Assembly (NCBI GenBank): GCA_016931695.1
Contig: JAFGEI010000195.1
Coordinates: 1-34,936 of the forward strand
Reading direction: 5' to 3'
Origin: Anaerolineae bacterium
Lineage (GTDB): Bacteria; Chloroflexota; Anaerolineae; B4-G1; DUEL01
Length of the DNA stretch: 34,936 bases
The position numbers and the translations under genes are program-made. Positions within the stretch are counted from its first letter, which is position 1. Each line of letters starts with the position of its first letter. This document shows, piece by piece, positions 1 to 8,230 of the stretch. The notes beneath the pieces are model-generated. The model saw nothing but the letters and a program-made list of their open reading frames with translations, was not told the DNA's origin and made no database searches.

Positions 1-31
1 CTGTCAGGCGCGGGCATCCAGAGCGATTTAT

Positions 32-77
32 GGATTCCCGCTCCCCGCTTTCGCGGGGACATGCTTCGCGGGAATGA
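32..77. repeat. Nested palindromic intergenic repeat
   Basis: Outer arms ATTCCCGC (34-41) and GCGGGAAT (68-75) enclose a second hairpin, CCCCGC (43-48) and GCGGGG (53-58). The layout resembles short dispersed intergenic palindromes (REP-like). No open reading frame in 1-176 looks genuine on either strand; the long minus-strand frame here has no recognisable protein character and shadows the response regulator. Confidence 0.6.
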
Positions 78-176
78 CGGCCTGGGTGGCGTGAGATGCC
101 ATTTTCAGGCTCCCATGGCAGAGAAAAGCGGCAGTCGCGTGTTTTGCTTCGAAATCCCATGGGGGTGTCTTCCTGC

Positions 177-205
177 TTGACAGTAGTGTGTCCCTAGTCC
201 ATAAT
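177..205 (+). promoter_or_regulatory. Sigma-70-type promoter of the signalling cluster
   Basis: TTGACA (177-182), a 17-bp spacer and CATAAT (200-205). Transcription would begin near 212, leaving about 50 nt of leader before the response-regulator ATG at 262. This argues against the in-frame TTG at 211 as the start, because it would lie at the transcription start itself. Confidence 0.7.
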
Positions 206-261
206 AGAGGTTGGCAGTGCCGGGAAAAACTCGGGTCACAAGAAGCGTAGCGAGGAAAGAC

Positions 262-633
262 ATGGAGAAAAAAATCTTGATTGTCGATGATGAACCATTC
301 ATCCGCCTGTTGCTCAAGCAGACCCTCGAAGAACTGGAGGACCGGGGAGTGCAGATCCTGGAGGCGCAGGATGGTCAAGAGGCGCTGGATGTGGCCTTGA
401 GCGAGCGGCCTGACCTGATCTTTCTTGACGTGATGATGCCGCACATAAACGGCTTTGATGTCTGCCGGCAGGTCAAGGAAACTTGTAGCGAAATCCACGT
501 CATTCTGTTGACGGCTAGAGGTCAATCCATTGACGAGGATCAGGGCCAGCAGGTGCAGGCGGACCAATACATGACCAAGCCCTTTGATCCGGACGACGTC
601 ATCGATCAGGCGATCGCAATACTGCGCATCTAG
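262..633 (+). CDS. Single-domain response regulator (receiver only)
   Basis: 123 residues, almost entirely a CheY-like receiver domain. Acidic pair D9/D10 (ILIVDDEP), phosphoacceptor D56 (IFLDVMMP), T84 (LLTARG) and K106 (MTKPF) are all present, so it should accept a phosphoryl group. There is no output domain, so it probably acts as a phosphorelay intermediate or by protein contact. ATG 262 is chosen because GAGGAAAG lies just upstream and a strong promoter ends at 205. The hybrid kinase starts 62 bp downstream on the same strand, which suggests the two work in one pathway. The receiver sequence (including TARGQS) resembles that of the receiver-CpaE fusion at 11801-12916. Confidence 0.92.
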   Translation: MEKKILIVDDEPFIRLLLKQTLEELEDRGVQILEAQDGQEALDVALSERPDLIFLDVMMPHINGFDVCRQVKETCSEIHVILLTARGQSIDEDQGQQVQADQYMTKPFDPDDVIDQAIAILRI

Positions 634-695
634 TTGCAGCCTGCCTGGCCGTGCAGACGGGTTTTAACTGGTTGCCCCTGGAGAAAAAGTTGACG

Positions 696-3600
696 ATGAG
701 GCCATTGCGTAATCTCTGGCTTTTTTCGACGCTCCTGGTATTGCTGCTCCTGGGCTGTGCTGGAGTCGCCTATCTGGTCTTCTCTCTCGTCGCCCAGGCC
801 TATCTGCCATCTGACGGCGTGCTGCTCAACGAGATGGGCCTTTCTGGGACAACCGTCGCTCTTCGCCTCTCCCCGGCGCCGGCCGGCCTGGAGGTTGGCG
901 ACCAGTTGCTGGCGCTCGAGGGGCGTTCCCTGCGGGAATGGGTAGAGCAGGCCATGCGGGGGGGCACCGCTGCCCATTTGCAGGCCGACCAGCTCGTTAC
1001 CTATCGCGTTCTTCGCGATGGGGTGAGCCTCCAGGTGCCGGTTCGACTGACCTCGTTTCCCGTCGGCCAGTTGTTGCTGCTGCGCTTTGGCGTTTACCTC
1101 TTTGCCTTGATCAGCCTGGCGATCAGCGGGCGTGTCCTTTTTGATCGTCCGCAGCATTGTCCCTCCCGCCTTTTTTTTGTTGCCTCGGCATGTTTTCTCT
1201 TGATCTCGGCCATTCCCTTTCAAACCCTGCTCCTGGCCCGGCCGGTTCTCTTTTTGATCGAGACCGGCGTCGAGTTTCTGTTTGAAAGCCTCCTGTTTAG
1301 CTGTACGCTGCATCTTTTCTTGATCTTTCCGACCACCAAATCGATCGTGCAGGGGCGGGAAAAGTGGCTGAACGGGATTCACCTGGTCAACCCGGCGCTT
1401 GCTGCAGCAATTGCGCTGCTCGTCGGACAATCTCCTGCCGAGAAACTGCTCATCGCCCTGCTGGCCCGTTACTGGATCGGCCTGGCGATGCTCGTCGCTG
1501 CTCTGGCTGCTGTCCTGCACACCTACCTGACGACTCGCCAGACGCTGGTTCGGGCCCAGGTTCGCTGGGTGGTATGGGGCAGCGCTGTCGGCGTGCTGCC
1601 GTTTTTGCTGCTCACCAGCCTGCCCGAGGTGCTCCTTGGCCGCACGATTTTGAACATTGAGATCACTTCTTTTTTCCTCATCGCCGTGCCCATCGCCATT
1701 GCCGCGGCCATTACGCGTTACCGGCTGTTCGACATTGAAAAGCTGATCCGCCACACACTGATCTATGCCCTTTTGACCCTGGTGCTCGTCGGCCTCTACC
1801 TGCTGATGGTTGCCGGGTTGGGGTTCGTCGTCCTCCGCCTTACGGGTCAGCCACACGACATCGTGACCGTCTTTATCTCGACGTTGGTCGTCTCCACCTC
1901 TTTCTGGGCCTTGCGCGTCCGCGTGGCGCGCATTGCCGACCGTCTTTTCTACCGCCCGCGGATCGATCCCGGCGCCTTGTTAGACGAGATCGGCGAACGG
2001 CTCGTCAGCGTGACCAAGGTCGAACAAATCGCTGCCCTGCTCGCCGAGACTGTACCGGCGCGGGTGGGCGCCCGGCATGGGATGTTGATGGTCCCAGATC
2101 AAGATCAGGCGCACCTGCGGCCCATCGACGACGAAGATCATAGCCTGCTCGTTCCCATCGAACAACTCGAAAGCGCCTGGATTGCCCATCAAGCCCGCCC
2201 GATTCTATGTTGCATGGCGCCGGAGTGGTTTCCCCCTGCGCTCCTGGAGCGGGTGATGGCGCATCAGGAGACAGAGATGCTCGTCCCATTGATCGTTGCC
2301 GACCAGTTGGTGGGGGTGTGGGGCCTGGGACCTCGAACGGGTGTCCTCTCTTACACTTCCGACGACGTGCAGGCGCTCAGCGCCGTGGCCCGCCAGGCGG
2401 CGGTCGCCCTGCAGAATGCCTGCCTGGTGCAGCGCCTGGAACAGTACAACCAGCAGTTGGAAGCCGAGATTCAACAGCGGACCCATACCCTGGAGAGCGA
2501 ACGGAATCGCCTCAACGTCATCTTGCAGAATATCGCCGATGGCCTGTTGGTCACCGATTGGAGTGGGCGGGTGCTGCTGGTCAACCTGGCCTTTGAAGAA
2601 ATCGTCCGTCGCCCCGCCCGCCTGCTGTTGGGCAAATCACTGGAGCAAAACCTGGCCTGGCCGCCTCTGTTCGCGCTCTTGCAGCAGGCGGTCGAAACCC
2701 CCGCCGTCGTCCACACGGCGAATATGGCGTTGGGGGAAAAAGCCATCAAGGCTTCTTCCTCTGCACTCCGCGACGGCGTGACGGTGGTGACGGTGCTGCG
2801 GGATATTACGCACGAGGTCGAGGTTGACCGGATCAAGAGCGAGTTTATCTCGACCGTGTCGCACGAGCTGCGCACCCCGCTCACCTCTGTGCTCGGTTTT
2901 GCCAAGATCATTCACCGCATTTTCGACCGCTCCCTGGCCTCCCGCTTGCCTGAGGACGAGCCGACCCGGCGGGCGGTTGGGCGGGTCAGGGAGAACCTCG
3001 AGATCATCGTTGCCGAAGGAGAACGGCTGACCCGCCTGGTCAACGACGTCCTCGACATCGCCAAGATGGAGGCCGGCGGGATGGAATGGCAAGATGAGCT
3101 CTGCGATTCAACGTTCCTCCTGGAGCAAGCGGTCCAGGAGGCGCAGGAAATGGTGCAGGAGAAGGGCCTACTGCTAAAAAAAGAGATTCCGGCCCACCTG
3201 CCGCCGCTGATGGTCGATCCTGACCGCATTGTCCAGGTACTGACCAACCTGATCTCGAACGCCGTCAAGTTCACCAACACGGGAGAAATCGTCGTGTCAG
3301 CTCGCCACCTGCCCCCGGGCGAGAGCGTTCGTGGCTGGCGTGCACCGGCGGACGGCGGCGGGTTGCTGGTTGCAGTGCGCGACACCGGGGTTGGGATCGC
3401 CGAGGAGGACATCCCCCGTCTCTTTCTCCGCTTCCAACAGCTGCGGGGGGAAGACTTGACCGACCGTCCCAAGGGGACGGGGTTGGGCCTGGCGATCTGC
3501 CGCGACATTGTCGGCCACTATGGCGGCGTGATCTGGGCCGATTCGATGCCGGGGCGGGGCTCGACCTTTTCCTTCACCCTGCCGGCGGCAGCCTCGGCGG

Positions 3601-4040
3601 AACAGGTCGCCCCAGTGCCAGCAGCCGTTCTGCCCAGGCCGACCCCCGACCCCAACGGCTTTTCCATCCTCGTCGTCGATGATGAACCGGCGATCCGCAA
3701 CCTGTTGGTGCAGGAATTGGAAGAGGCGAGCTATCGCGCCAGGGCGGTCGCCAGCGGCGCCGAGGCGGTCGAATGGGCGCGCAGCTACCGCCCCGACTTG
3801 ATCGTCCTCGATGTCAAGATGCCCGGCATTTCGGGCTTTGACGTCGTGCAAATCCTGCGCGCCGATCCCAGGACCGCCGCGATTCCCATCTTGATCCTAT
3901 CCATCGCCGAAGAAAAAGAACGGGGGCTGGCATTGGGCGCCAACGCCTATCTGTCCAAGCCTATCGACGTGAAGCAGCTGTTAGCCCAGATCTCGACGCT
4001 GCTTTCAAGCCCCGACGAAGGGCCGGAGGAAGTGATATGA
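696..4040 (+). CDS. Membrane hybrid histidine kinase with PDZ-like, GAF, PAS and receiver domains
   Basis: 1114 residues. Order: TM helix (about 7-36); PDZ-like extracytoplasmic segment (about 50-118, motif GLEVGDQLLALEG); seven or so hydrophobic helices (about 125-400); GAF (about 428-598); short coiled coil; PAS (about 620-715); HisKA with phospho-histidine H723 (TVSHELRTP); HATPase with N box (LISNAVKF), DTGVGI and GTGLGLAI; C-terminal receiver with DD pair (ILVVDDEP), D1039 and a K in LSKPID. All catalytic residues are visible, so this is an intact phosphorelay kinase. ATG 696 is preferred; TTG 690 lies closer to the GGAG at 680-683, and GTG 651 has no SD. The gene overlaps the cyclase by ATGA. 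PDZ plus multi-TM sensing suggests an envelope signal; the ligand is unknown. Confidence 0.93.
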   Translation: MRPLRNLWLFSTLLVLLLLGCAGVAYLVFSLVAQAYLPSDGVLLNEMGLSGTTVALRLSPAPAGLEVGDQLLALEGRSLREWVEQAMRGGTAAHLQADQLVTYRVLRDGVSLQVPVRLTSFPVGQLLLLRFGVYLFALISLAISGRVLFDRPQHCPSRLFFVASACFLLISAIPFQTLLLARPVLFLIETGVEFLFESLLFSCTLHLFLIFPTTKSIVQGREKWLNGIHLVNPALAAAIALLVGQSPAEKLLIALLARYWIGLAMLVAALAAVLHTYLTTRQTLVRAQVRWVVWGSAVGVLPFLLLTSLPEVLLGRTILNIEITSFFLIAVPIAIAAAITRYRLFDIEKLIRHTLIYALLTLVLVGLYLLMVAGLGFVVLRLTGQPHDIVTVFISTLVVSTSFWALRVRVARIADRLFYRPRIDPGALLDEIGERLVSVTKVEQIAALLAETVPARVGARHGMLMVPDQDQAHLRPIDDEDHSLLVPIEQLESAWIAHQARPILCCMAPEWFPPALLERVMAHQETEMLVPLIVADQLVGVWGLGPRTGVLSYTSDDVQALSAVARQAAVALQNACLVQRLEQYNQQLEAEIQQRTHTLESERNRLNVILQNIADGLLVTDWSGRVLLVNLAFEEIVRRPARLLLGKSLEQNLAWPPLFALLQQAVETPAVVHTANMALGEKAIKASSSALRDGVTVVTVLRDITHEVEVDRIKSEFISTVSHELRTPLTSVLGFAKIIHRIFDRSLASRLPEDEPTRRAVGRVRENLEIIVAEGERLTRLVNDVLDIAKMEAGGMEWQDELCDSTFLLEQAVQEAQEMVQEKGLLLKKEIPAHLPPLMVDPDRIVQVLTNLISNAVKFTNTGEIVVSARHLPPGESVRGWRAPADGGGLLVAVRDTGVGIAEEDIPRLFLRFQQLRGEDLTDRPKGTGLGLAICRDIVGHYGGVIWADSMPGRGSTFSFTLPAAASAEQVAPVPAAVLPRPTPDPNGFSILVVDDEPAIRNLLVQELEEASYRARAVASGAEAVEWARSYRPDLIVLDVKMPGISGFDVVQILRADPRTAAIPILILSIAEEKERGLALGANAYLSKPIDVKQLLAQISTLLSSPDEGPEEVI

Positions 4041-5932
4041 CTTTGCACTCGGATGTTGTCCCGCTGCGCCGTCTCTTGGAACGCCCGCAGGCCCAGGAAC
4101 TGCTGGCTCGGTTTGCGCTGCTCCTTCCCGGCGTGACCCTCGCGCTGTTCGACGCCGACGGCCGCCTGTTTGTTGGCGCAGGGGAAGGGGGGGCGGAGTT
4201 GGCAGGGGCGCTGGCAGGCGAAACTGTGCGCACGGAAAGGGAATGGCTGGCGCCGCTGCGGGTCGGCGAGGATGTGGTGGGGGTGTTGGCCGCGCGGGGC
4301 AAGCGCCTGATCACTCCGCAGGCCAACCAGGCCCTCGACTATCTCTATGACAGCCTGTCAATGTTTGTGACCCAGGGGGCGGAGCGGCGCGCAATGGCGC
4401 GCGAGACGTTGGACCGCTACCGCGAGGTGAACCTGCTTTACTCCATCGGCGAGACGATCGGGACTTGTCTCGACAGCGAGGAAATCCCCCACCGGGTGTT
4501 GGAGGAGGCCAACCGCGTCATCCGTGCCGACGTCGGCGTGGTGCTGTTGCCTCTCGACGAAGGAGGGCGCAGCCTGGGCGTAAAAGCCCATTTCGGTCAA
4601 CCGGGGCACATCGAATCGTTGGTCGAGGGCGCCCAGAAGGTGCTGCAGCAGGCGATCGGCGATGGGCGGTCGACCATCATCGCCGACCTGGCGCAGGACG
4701 AACAAACCCCTATCGGGACGATCCTCTGTGCACCTCTCAAGACGCAGGAGCAGGTCCTGGGAGCGATCCTGCTGGGCCGTTTGCCTGACAATCCGGTCTT
4801 TATCGCCAGCGACGAAAAGCTGTTGATGGCCCTGGCATCTCAGACGGCGATCTCGGTCGAGAATGCCCGCCTGTTTGCTGACGTCATGCGGCAGCGCGAT
4901 GCAATCGCGATCATGAAGAATTACATGGACAACATATTCGCCAGCATTGCCAGCGGCGTCATCACGACCGACGTTCAGGACACGATCGTCACCCTCAACC
5001 GGGCGGCTGAACGCATCCTGGCGGTCGAGGCCGACGATTTGATGGGCCGATCCTATGTCGACGGGCTGCCCGGGTTTGGCTGCGAGATCTCTGCCCTGGT
5101 CAATACCGTGCGCCGCTACGACGAACAGGTGATCGGATACGAGTTGGAGCCAGAACTGCCGCGGCGGGGCCGGGTGGTCTTGCGGCTGCACATCAGCCCG
5201 CTGAAGGACAACCACGAGGAGACGACGGGCATCGCTATCGTTCTGGACGACCTGACCGAGCGGCGGCAGTTAGAACGGCAGGTGCAGCTTGTGCGGGCGA
5301 CGTTCCAACGTTACGTTGCGCCGCAGGTGGTGGAACAGCTCCTTTCCAACCCGGCCAGTGTCCGGCTTGGCGGCGTGCGGCGCGAGATCACGATCTTTTA
5401 CGCCGATATCCGCGGCTTTACCTTGTTCAGCGAAAAGGTCGAGCCCGAGCTGCAGATCGAAATCCTCAACCGCCACTTGAACCAGGCCGCCGAGGCAGTG
5501 CTGGCGGCAGAGGGCACCCTGGACAAGTTCCTCGGGGATGGGGTCATGGCACTGTTCAACGCGCCCCTCGCCCAGCCCGACCACGTCCTGCGGGCTGTGC
5601 AGGCGGCTTTGCGGATGCAGCGGGCCATTTCCGAGATGCACAAACACACTCCGCCCGGTGAGCAGTTCATGTTCGGCATCGGCATCGCCACTGGCTATGC
5701 CGTCGTCGGCAACATTGGTTCGGCGATGCTGCACAACTATACCGCCGTCGGCGATTGCGTGAACCTGGCGTCCCGGATCCAAGAGCACGCTGGGCCGGGG
5801 CAGATTCTGCTCAGTGCGCCGGCGTATCAAAGAGTGCGCGACCAGGTGGTCGGTCGAGAGTTGGGCTACATTCAGTTCAAGGGCCACAGCGAGCCGGACC
5901 TCGTCTTTGAGGTACTTGACCTGATTGAGTGA
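4037..5932 (+). CDS. GAF/PAS-regulated class III adenylate cyclase
   Basis: 631 residues. An unassigned N-terminal sensor-like segment (1-115) is followed by GAF (about 130-282), PAS (about 290-410) and a cyclase homology domain (about 445-628). Metal-binding aspartates D457 (FYADIRGFT) and D501 (KFLGDG) are present, as are purine-selecting K497 and T569 (YTAVGD) and transition-state N576 and R580 (VNLASR). The Lys/Thr pair fits the class IIIb adenylate cyclase pattern rather than guanylate cyclase, so cAMP is the expected product. No TM helix is seen, so it is cytosolic. Its ATG overlaps the kinase stop (ATGA) and follows a GGAGGAAG site, so it is translationally coupled to the kinase. GAF and PAS domains probably gate cyclase activity, but their ligand cannot be told. 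Confidence 0.93.
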   Translation: MTLHSDVVPLRRLLERPQAQELLARFALLLPGVTLALFDADGRLFVGAGEGGAELAGALAGETVRTEREWLAPLRVGEDVVGVLAARGKRLITPQANQALDYLYDSLSMFVTQGAERRAMARETLDRYREVNLLYSIGETIGTCLDSEEIPHRVLEEANRVIRADVGVVLLPLDEGGRSLGVKAHFGQPGHIESLVEGAQKVLQQAIGDGRSTIIADLAQDEQTPIGTILCAPLKTQEQVLGAILLGRLPDNPVFIASDEKLLMALASQTAISVENARLFADVMRQRDAIAIMKNYMDNIFASIASGVITTDVQDTIVTLNRAAERILAVEADDLMGRSYVDGLPGFGCEISALVNTVRRYDEQVIGYELEPELPRRGRVVLRLHISPLKDNHEETTGIAIVLDDLTERRQLERQVQLVRATFQRYVAPQVVEQLLSNPASVRLGGVRREITIFYADIRGFTLFSEKVEPELQIEILNRHLNQAAEAVLAAEGTLDKFLGDGVMALFNAPLAQPDHVLRAVQAALRMQRAISEMHKHTPPGEQFMFGIGIATGYAVVGNIGSAMLHNYTAVGDCVNLASRIQEHAGPGQILLSAPAYQRVRDQVVGRELGYIQFKGHSEPDLVFEVLDLIE

Positions 5933-5944
5933 CCCTGTTATACT
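5916..5944 (+). promoter_or_regulatory. Sigma-70-type promoter inside the cyclase 3' end
   Basis: TTGACC (5916-5921), a 17-bp spacer and TATACT (5939-5944), starting within the last codons of the cyclase. Transcription would start near 5951, only about 16 nt before ATG 5967, with the GAGGAGGG ribosome site in between. The -35 region is preceded by GAGGTAC, exactly as in the promoter at 10976. Confidence 0.7.
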
Positions 5945-5966
5945 GTCCTGCGAGGAGGGATAGCGA

Positions 5967-6386
5967 ATGGTCGGGAAGCCAGTAGAGTTCCTCAGCCCAG
6001 AGCGATCGCGCCAGTTGGTGGAATTGGCAGAACGCGCGCGGACCCGCCTAGCTCAAATCGGTGGACGGCCGGTTGAATACGATGCGACGACCTTGCAGTT
6101 GTTGGATGAGTGGATCGACCGCGAAAGCGCCCCTTCCCAATCGTTGCAGGTCATGTGGGCGGCCTTTCTGGGCGAGATTTTTCGCCGCCGCCACGGCGGG
6201 GAGTGGATCCTCCACCAGGGAGATGGGAACCAACTGGCTGTGCTCTGCCCGACTGAGGTTGGCGGGGTCCACCGGGTTGACGTGACCTGGCACATTGCAC
6301 GGCGCATTGCCAGTGGGATGGCCCATTCTCTGGCCCTCTTTTACCTGCGCGAGGCTGCGCTGCTGCGGTGTCCCAGGGATTTTTGA
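5967..6386 (+). CDS. Conserved-looking hypothetical protein, 139 aa
   Basis: I do not recognise the family with certainty. The protein is soluble, with no signal peptide or TM helix. The segments LDEWIDR (about 46) and FLGEIFRRRHGGEW (about 67-80) resemble small uncharacterised bacterial proteins with an 'xLGExxRRxxGGxW' core, suggesting an alpha/beta fold with a helix before a strand. The start is well supported by GAGGAGGG at 5952-5959 and by an overlapping near-consensus promoter. It lies 34 bp after the cyclase and is convergent with pcm, 26 bp away. No function is proposed. Confidence 0.75.
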   Translation: MVGKPVEFLSPERSRQLVELAERARTRLAQIGGRPVEYDATTLQLLDEWIDRESAPSQSLQVMWAAFLGEIFRRRHGGEWILHQGDGNQLAVLCPTEVGGVHRVDVTWHIARRIASGMAHSLALFYLREAALLRCPRDF

Positions 6387-6412
6387 CCGGCGCCAAGTTG
6401 GGTTTGCTGTGG

Positions 6413-7069
6413 CTACCATCCAGCCCGGTTGCCTGAAAAGCCAGACTGCCCGTGATGCTTTTCCGCCCCGGCGCCGGTAAAGGGTACGAAAGCGACCCCC
6501 CCCATGTTGTAGGCGTCCAATTCCCCATCGACGCGTTTGAAAAACTTCCACAGCGTCTGGTAGCCGCCCGGCGGCCCGACAGGGATGACCATCCGTCCCT
6601 CAACCGCTAACTGGGCGATCAGCGGAGCAGGGACGTGCTCCGCTGCGGCAGTGACGATGATTGCGTCGTAGGGGGCGTGCTCTTCCCAACCATAGTAGCC
6701 GTCGCCCTGCTTGCCGTGCACGGCATAGCCCAACTGCTCCAGCCGTTCCCTGGCCTGCTGCGCTAGCTCGGGGATGATCTCGATCGAATAGACGGTCGTT
6801 TCGGGGATAGCGGCGAGAATCGCCGCCTGGTAGCCGGAACCTGTGCCCACTTCCAGCACGCGGTTGCCCGGCCTCAATTCGAGCAGTTCTGTCATCAGGG
6901 CGACGATGTAGGGCTGAGAGATTGTCTGTCCAAAGCCGATCGGCAGCGGATAGTCCCCATAAGATTGGCGCCGATCCTCGCTGGGCACGAACAGGTGCCG
7001 CGGGACGGATCGCATGGCCTCGATGACCCGTTCGTCGGTGATTCCCCGCGATATAATCGTATCGATCAC
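6413..7069 (-). CDS. pcm: Protein-L-isoaspartate O-methyltransferase
   Basis: 218 residues. The enzyme transfers a methyl group from S-adenosylmethionine to L-isoaspartyl residues in aged proteins, allowing repair (EC 2.1.1.77). Diagnostic segments are VPRHLFVP (22-29), the substrate-loop motif GQTISQP (47-53) and SAM motif I VLEVGTGSGY (71-80), with family-typical order and length. The start is GTG 7069, with GGGAG six bases upstream; no ATG in frame aligns better with the family N terminus. It is monocistronic, transcribed from its own promoter divergent from the regulator at 7540. Confidence 0.95.
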   Translation of the reverse strand: MIDTIISRGITDERVIEAMRSVPRHLFVPSEDRRQSYGDYPLPIGFGQTISQPYIVALMTELLELRPGNRVLEVGTGSGYQAAILAAIPETTVYSIEIIPELAQQARERLEQLGYAVHGKQGDGYYGWEEHAPYDAIIVTAAAEHVPAPLIAQLAVEGRMVIPVGPPGGYQTLWKFFKRVDGELDAYNMGGVAFVPFTGAGAEKHHGQSGFSGNRAGW

Positions 7070-7138
7070 CCGCTGCTCCCTTTGCCCCCGATTTCTCTTC
7101 CTTTCTGCTTGCAGTGCCGCACATGCGATGATGACGGC

Positions 7139-7167
7139 ATTGTATCACTTTCTTCCCAGAGTTGCAA
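7139..7167 (-). promoter_or_regulatory. Promoter of pcm
   Basis: Read on the minus strand: TTGCAA (7167-7162), a 17-bp spacer and TACAAT (7144-7139). Transcription should start near 7132, giving a leader of about 60 nt to the pcm GTG. It is back to back with the plus-strand promoter at 7181. Confidence 0.6.
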
Positions 7168-7180
7168 TTTTGGGGCTGGC

Positions 7181-7209
7181 TTGCTCCCCATCTACTGTTG
7201 ATGTATAAT
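7181..7209 (+). promoter_or_regulatory. Promoter upstream of the winged-helix regulator
   Basis: TTGCTC (7181-7186), a 17-bp spacer and TATAAT (7204-7209). The implied leader to ATG 7540 is about 320 nt and contains the inverted-repeat element described separately. The same TTGCTC-17-TATAAT pair occurs in the lepB promoter. Confidence 0.6.
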
Positions 7210-7213
7210 GTGC

Positions 7214-7465
7214 GCAACTGCTCAGCCAATCCTCTTGAATGCTGTCCCTGGCCGGGGAAGTGGGAAGATAGGGGTCATGAACAAGCCTCCAACTGTGTGG
7301 CCTGGGTGGTTACGATGAGCGAGTGTAACTGCTCAGGCTGCCCGCCCGGATGCTCTCCCGTGCCAGAGAAGGGGGAGAATGTGGGTGCCGGCACCCACAC
7401 TCCCCTTTTCCGGAATTGGGAGAGCATCCAGGGGCGACCGGCCAAGCAGTTACGAGCGAGTTACC
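7214..7465. repeat. Intergenic element with tandem copies and nested inverted repeats
   Basis: This explains most of the 470-bp gene gap 7070-7539. AACTGCTCAG occurs at 7216-7225 and 7327-7336, followed by GAATGCTGTCCC (7237) and GGATGCTCTCCC (7348), suggesting two diverged direct copies about 111 bp apart. The second copy forms a nested inverted repeat: GTAACTGCT (7325-7333) with AGCAGTTAC (7445-7453), GGATGCTCTCCC (7348-7359) with GGGAGAGCATCC (7418-7429), and a perfect 18-nt palindrome at 7381-7398. An open frame runs through it but has no protein-like composition. It is probably a MITE-like repeat or a structured leader. Confidence 0.65.
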
Positions 7466-7539
7466 AATTCCTCAGCAGCCACTTTGCTCAGGCGGTCCGG
7501 TTGCGGGAGCGGCGAGCATCCGAAAGTGCGAATGATTGC

Positions 7540-8208
7540 ATGGGACCTTTAATTCTGCTTGTTGAAGGACAAAACAAGGCTCTTTCACTCAGCCCGTTGT
7601 TGGCAAAGAAGGATTACTTCTTTGAAACAATTCACGTTCGACGCGATGCACTGGCCTGGCTGGAAGAGAACTCGTCGGACCTGGTTGTCGTCGATGCGCG
7701 TGCGCTCCGCTTCAACGCCCAGCGATTTTGCCAGACCCTGCAGGAAGAAGGGAACTCGATCCCGATTCTCCTGATCCCCCCAGCGGGCGAAAAAGACCCG
7801 CAAAGCACTGCGACAATGGTTTTGGAAGGCGATGTTACCCCGCGCCGGTTCCTCAATCGGGTCAAGCGGCTCTTGCCCCGACCGGACGGCGAGATGCTGC
7901 GGGCCGGCGATCTCGTCTTGGACATCAAGCATCGCGTTGTATCTTGCAGGGGGCAGCAGCACCGCCTCACCCCCAAACAGGCCCGGCTTCTCGAAGTCTT
8001 GATGCGCAATCCGGGGCGCGTTCTGACCCGCGCCTTCCTGATGAAAGAGGTGTGGGAGACAAGTTTTGTCGGCGATACCCGCACCCTCGAAGTGCACGTC
8101 CACTGGCTGCGCAAAGCAATCGAGGACGACCCTTCTGCTCCCACGTACCTGCTCACAGTGCGCCGGCTGGGCTATCGCTTCAAAGTACCCCAGTCTGATG
8201 CCAGGTAA
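7540..8208 (+). CDS. Winged-helix transcriptional regulator with degenerate receiver (OmpR/PhoB-like)
   Basis: 222 residues. The N-terminal receiver-like domain (1-112) keeps ILLVEG in place of ILLVEDD, has D52 (LVVVDARAL) at the phosphoacceptor position, and lacks the conserved Lys. Phosphorylation is therefore doubtful. The C-terminal Trans_reg_C winged helix (about 118-215) is intact: LTPKQARLLEVL, the recognition helix around TRTLEVHVHWLRKAI, and the wing RRLGYRF. The frame is open upstream to 7162, but receiver homology begins at MGPLILLVEG; no good SD precedes ATG 7540, so the start is moderately secure. It lies 22 bp before the PH/SHOCT gene and is probably co-transcribed with it. No cognate kinase is adjacent. 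Confidence 0.88.
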   Translation: MGPLILLVEGQNKALSLSPLLAKKDYFFETIHVRRDALAWLEENSSDLVVVDARALRFNAQRFCQTLQEEGNSIPILLIPPAGEKDPQSTATMVLEGDVTPRRFLNRVKRLLPRPDGEMLRAGDLVLDIKHRVVSCRGQQHRLTPKQARLLEVLMRNPGRVLTRAFLMKEVWETSFVGDTRTLEVHVHWLRKAIEDDPSAPTYLLTVRRLGYRFKVPQSDAR

Positions 8209-8230
8209 AGTCAACTAGGAGGACACCCAG

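Noticed and set aside
630..1856. 408-codon minus-strand frame opposite the hybrid kinase
   Set aside because: Gln/Arg/Gly-rich shadow with no domain; the kinase on the plus strand is unmistakable.
7214..7465. CRISPR array or known riboswitch
   Set aside because: Only two diverged copies with no regular spacers, and the structure matches no riboswitch class I know.
7162..7539. In-frame N-terminal extension of the winged-helix regulator
   Set aside because: It runs through the inverted-repeat element, has Cys/Pro/Trp-rich non-protein-like composition, and receiver homology starts at ATG 7540.
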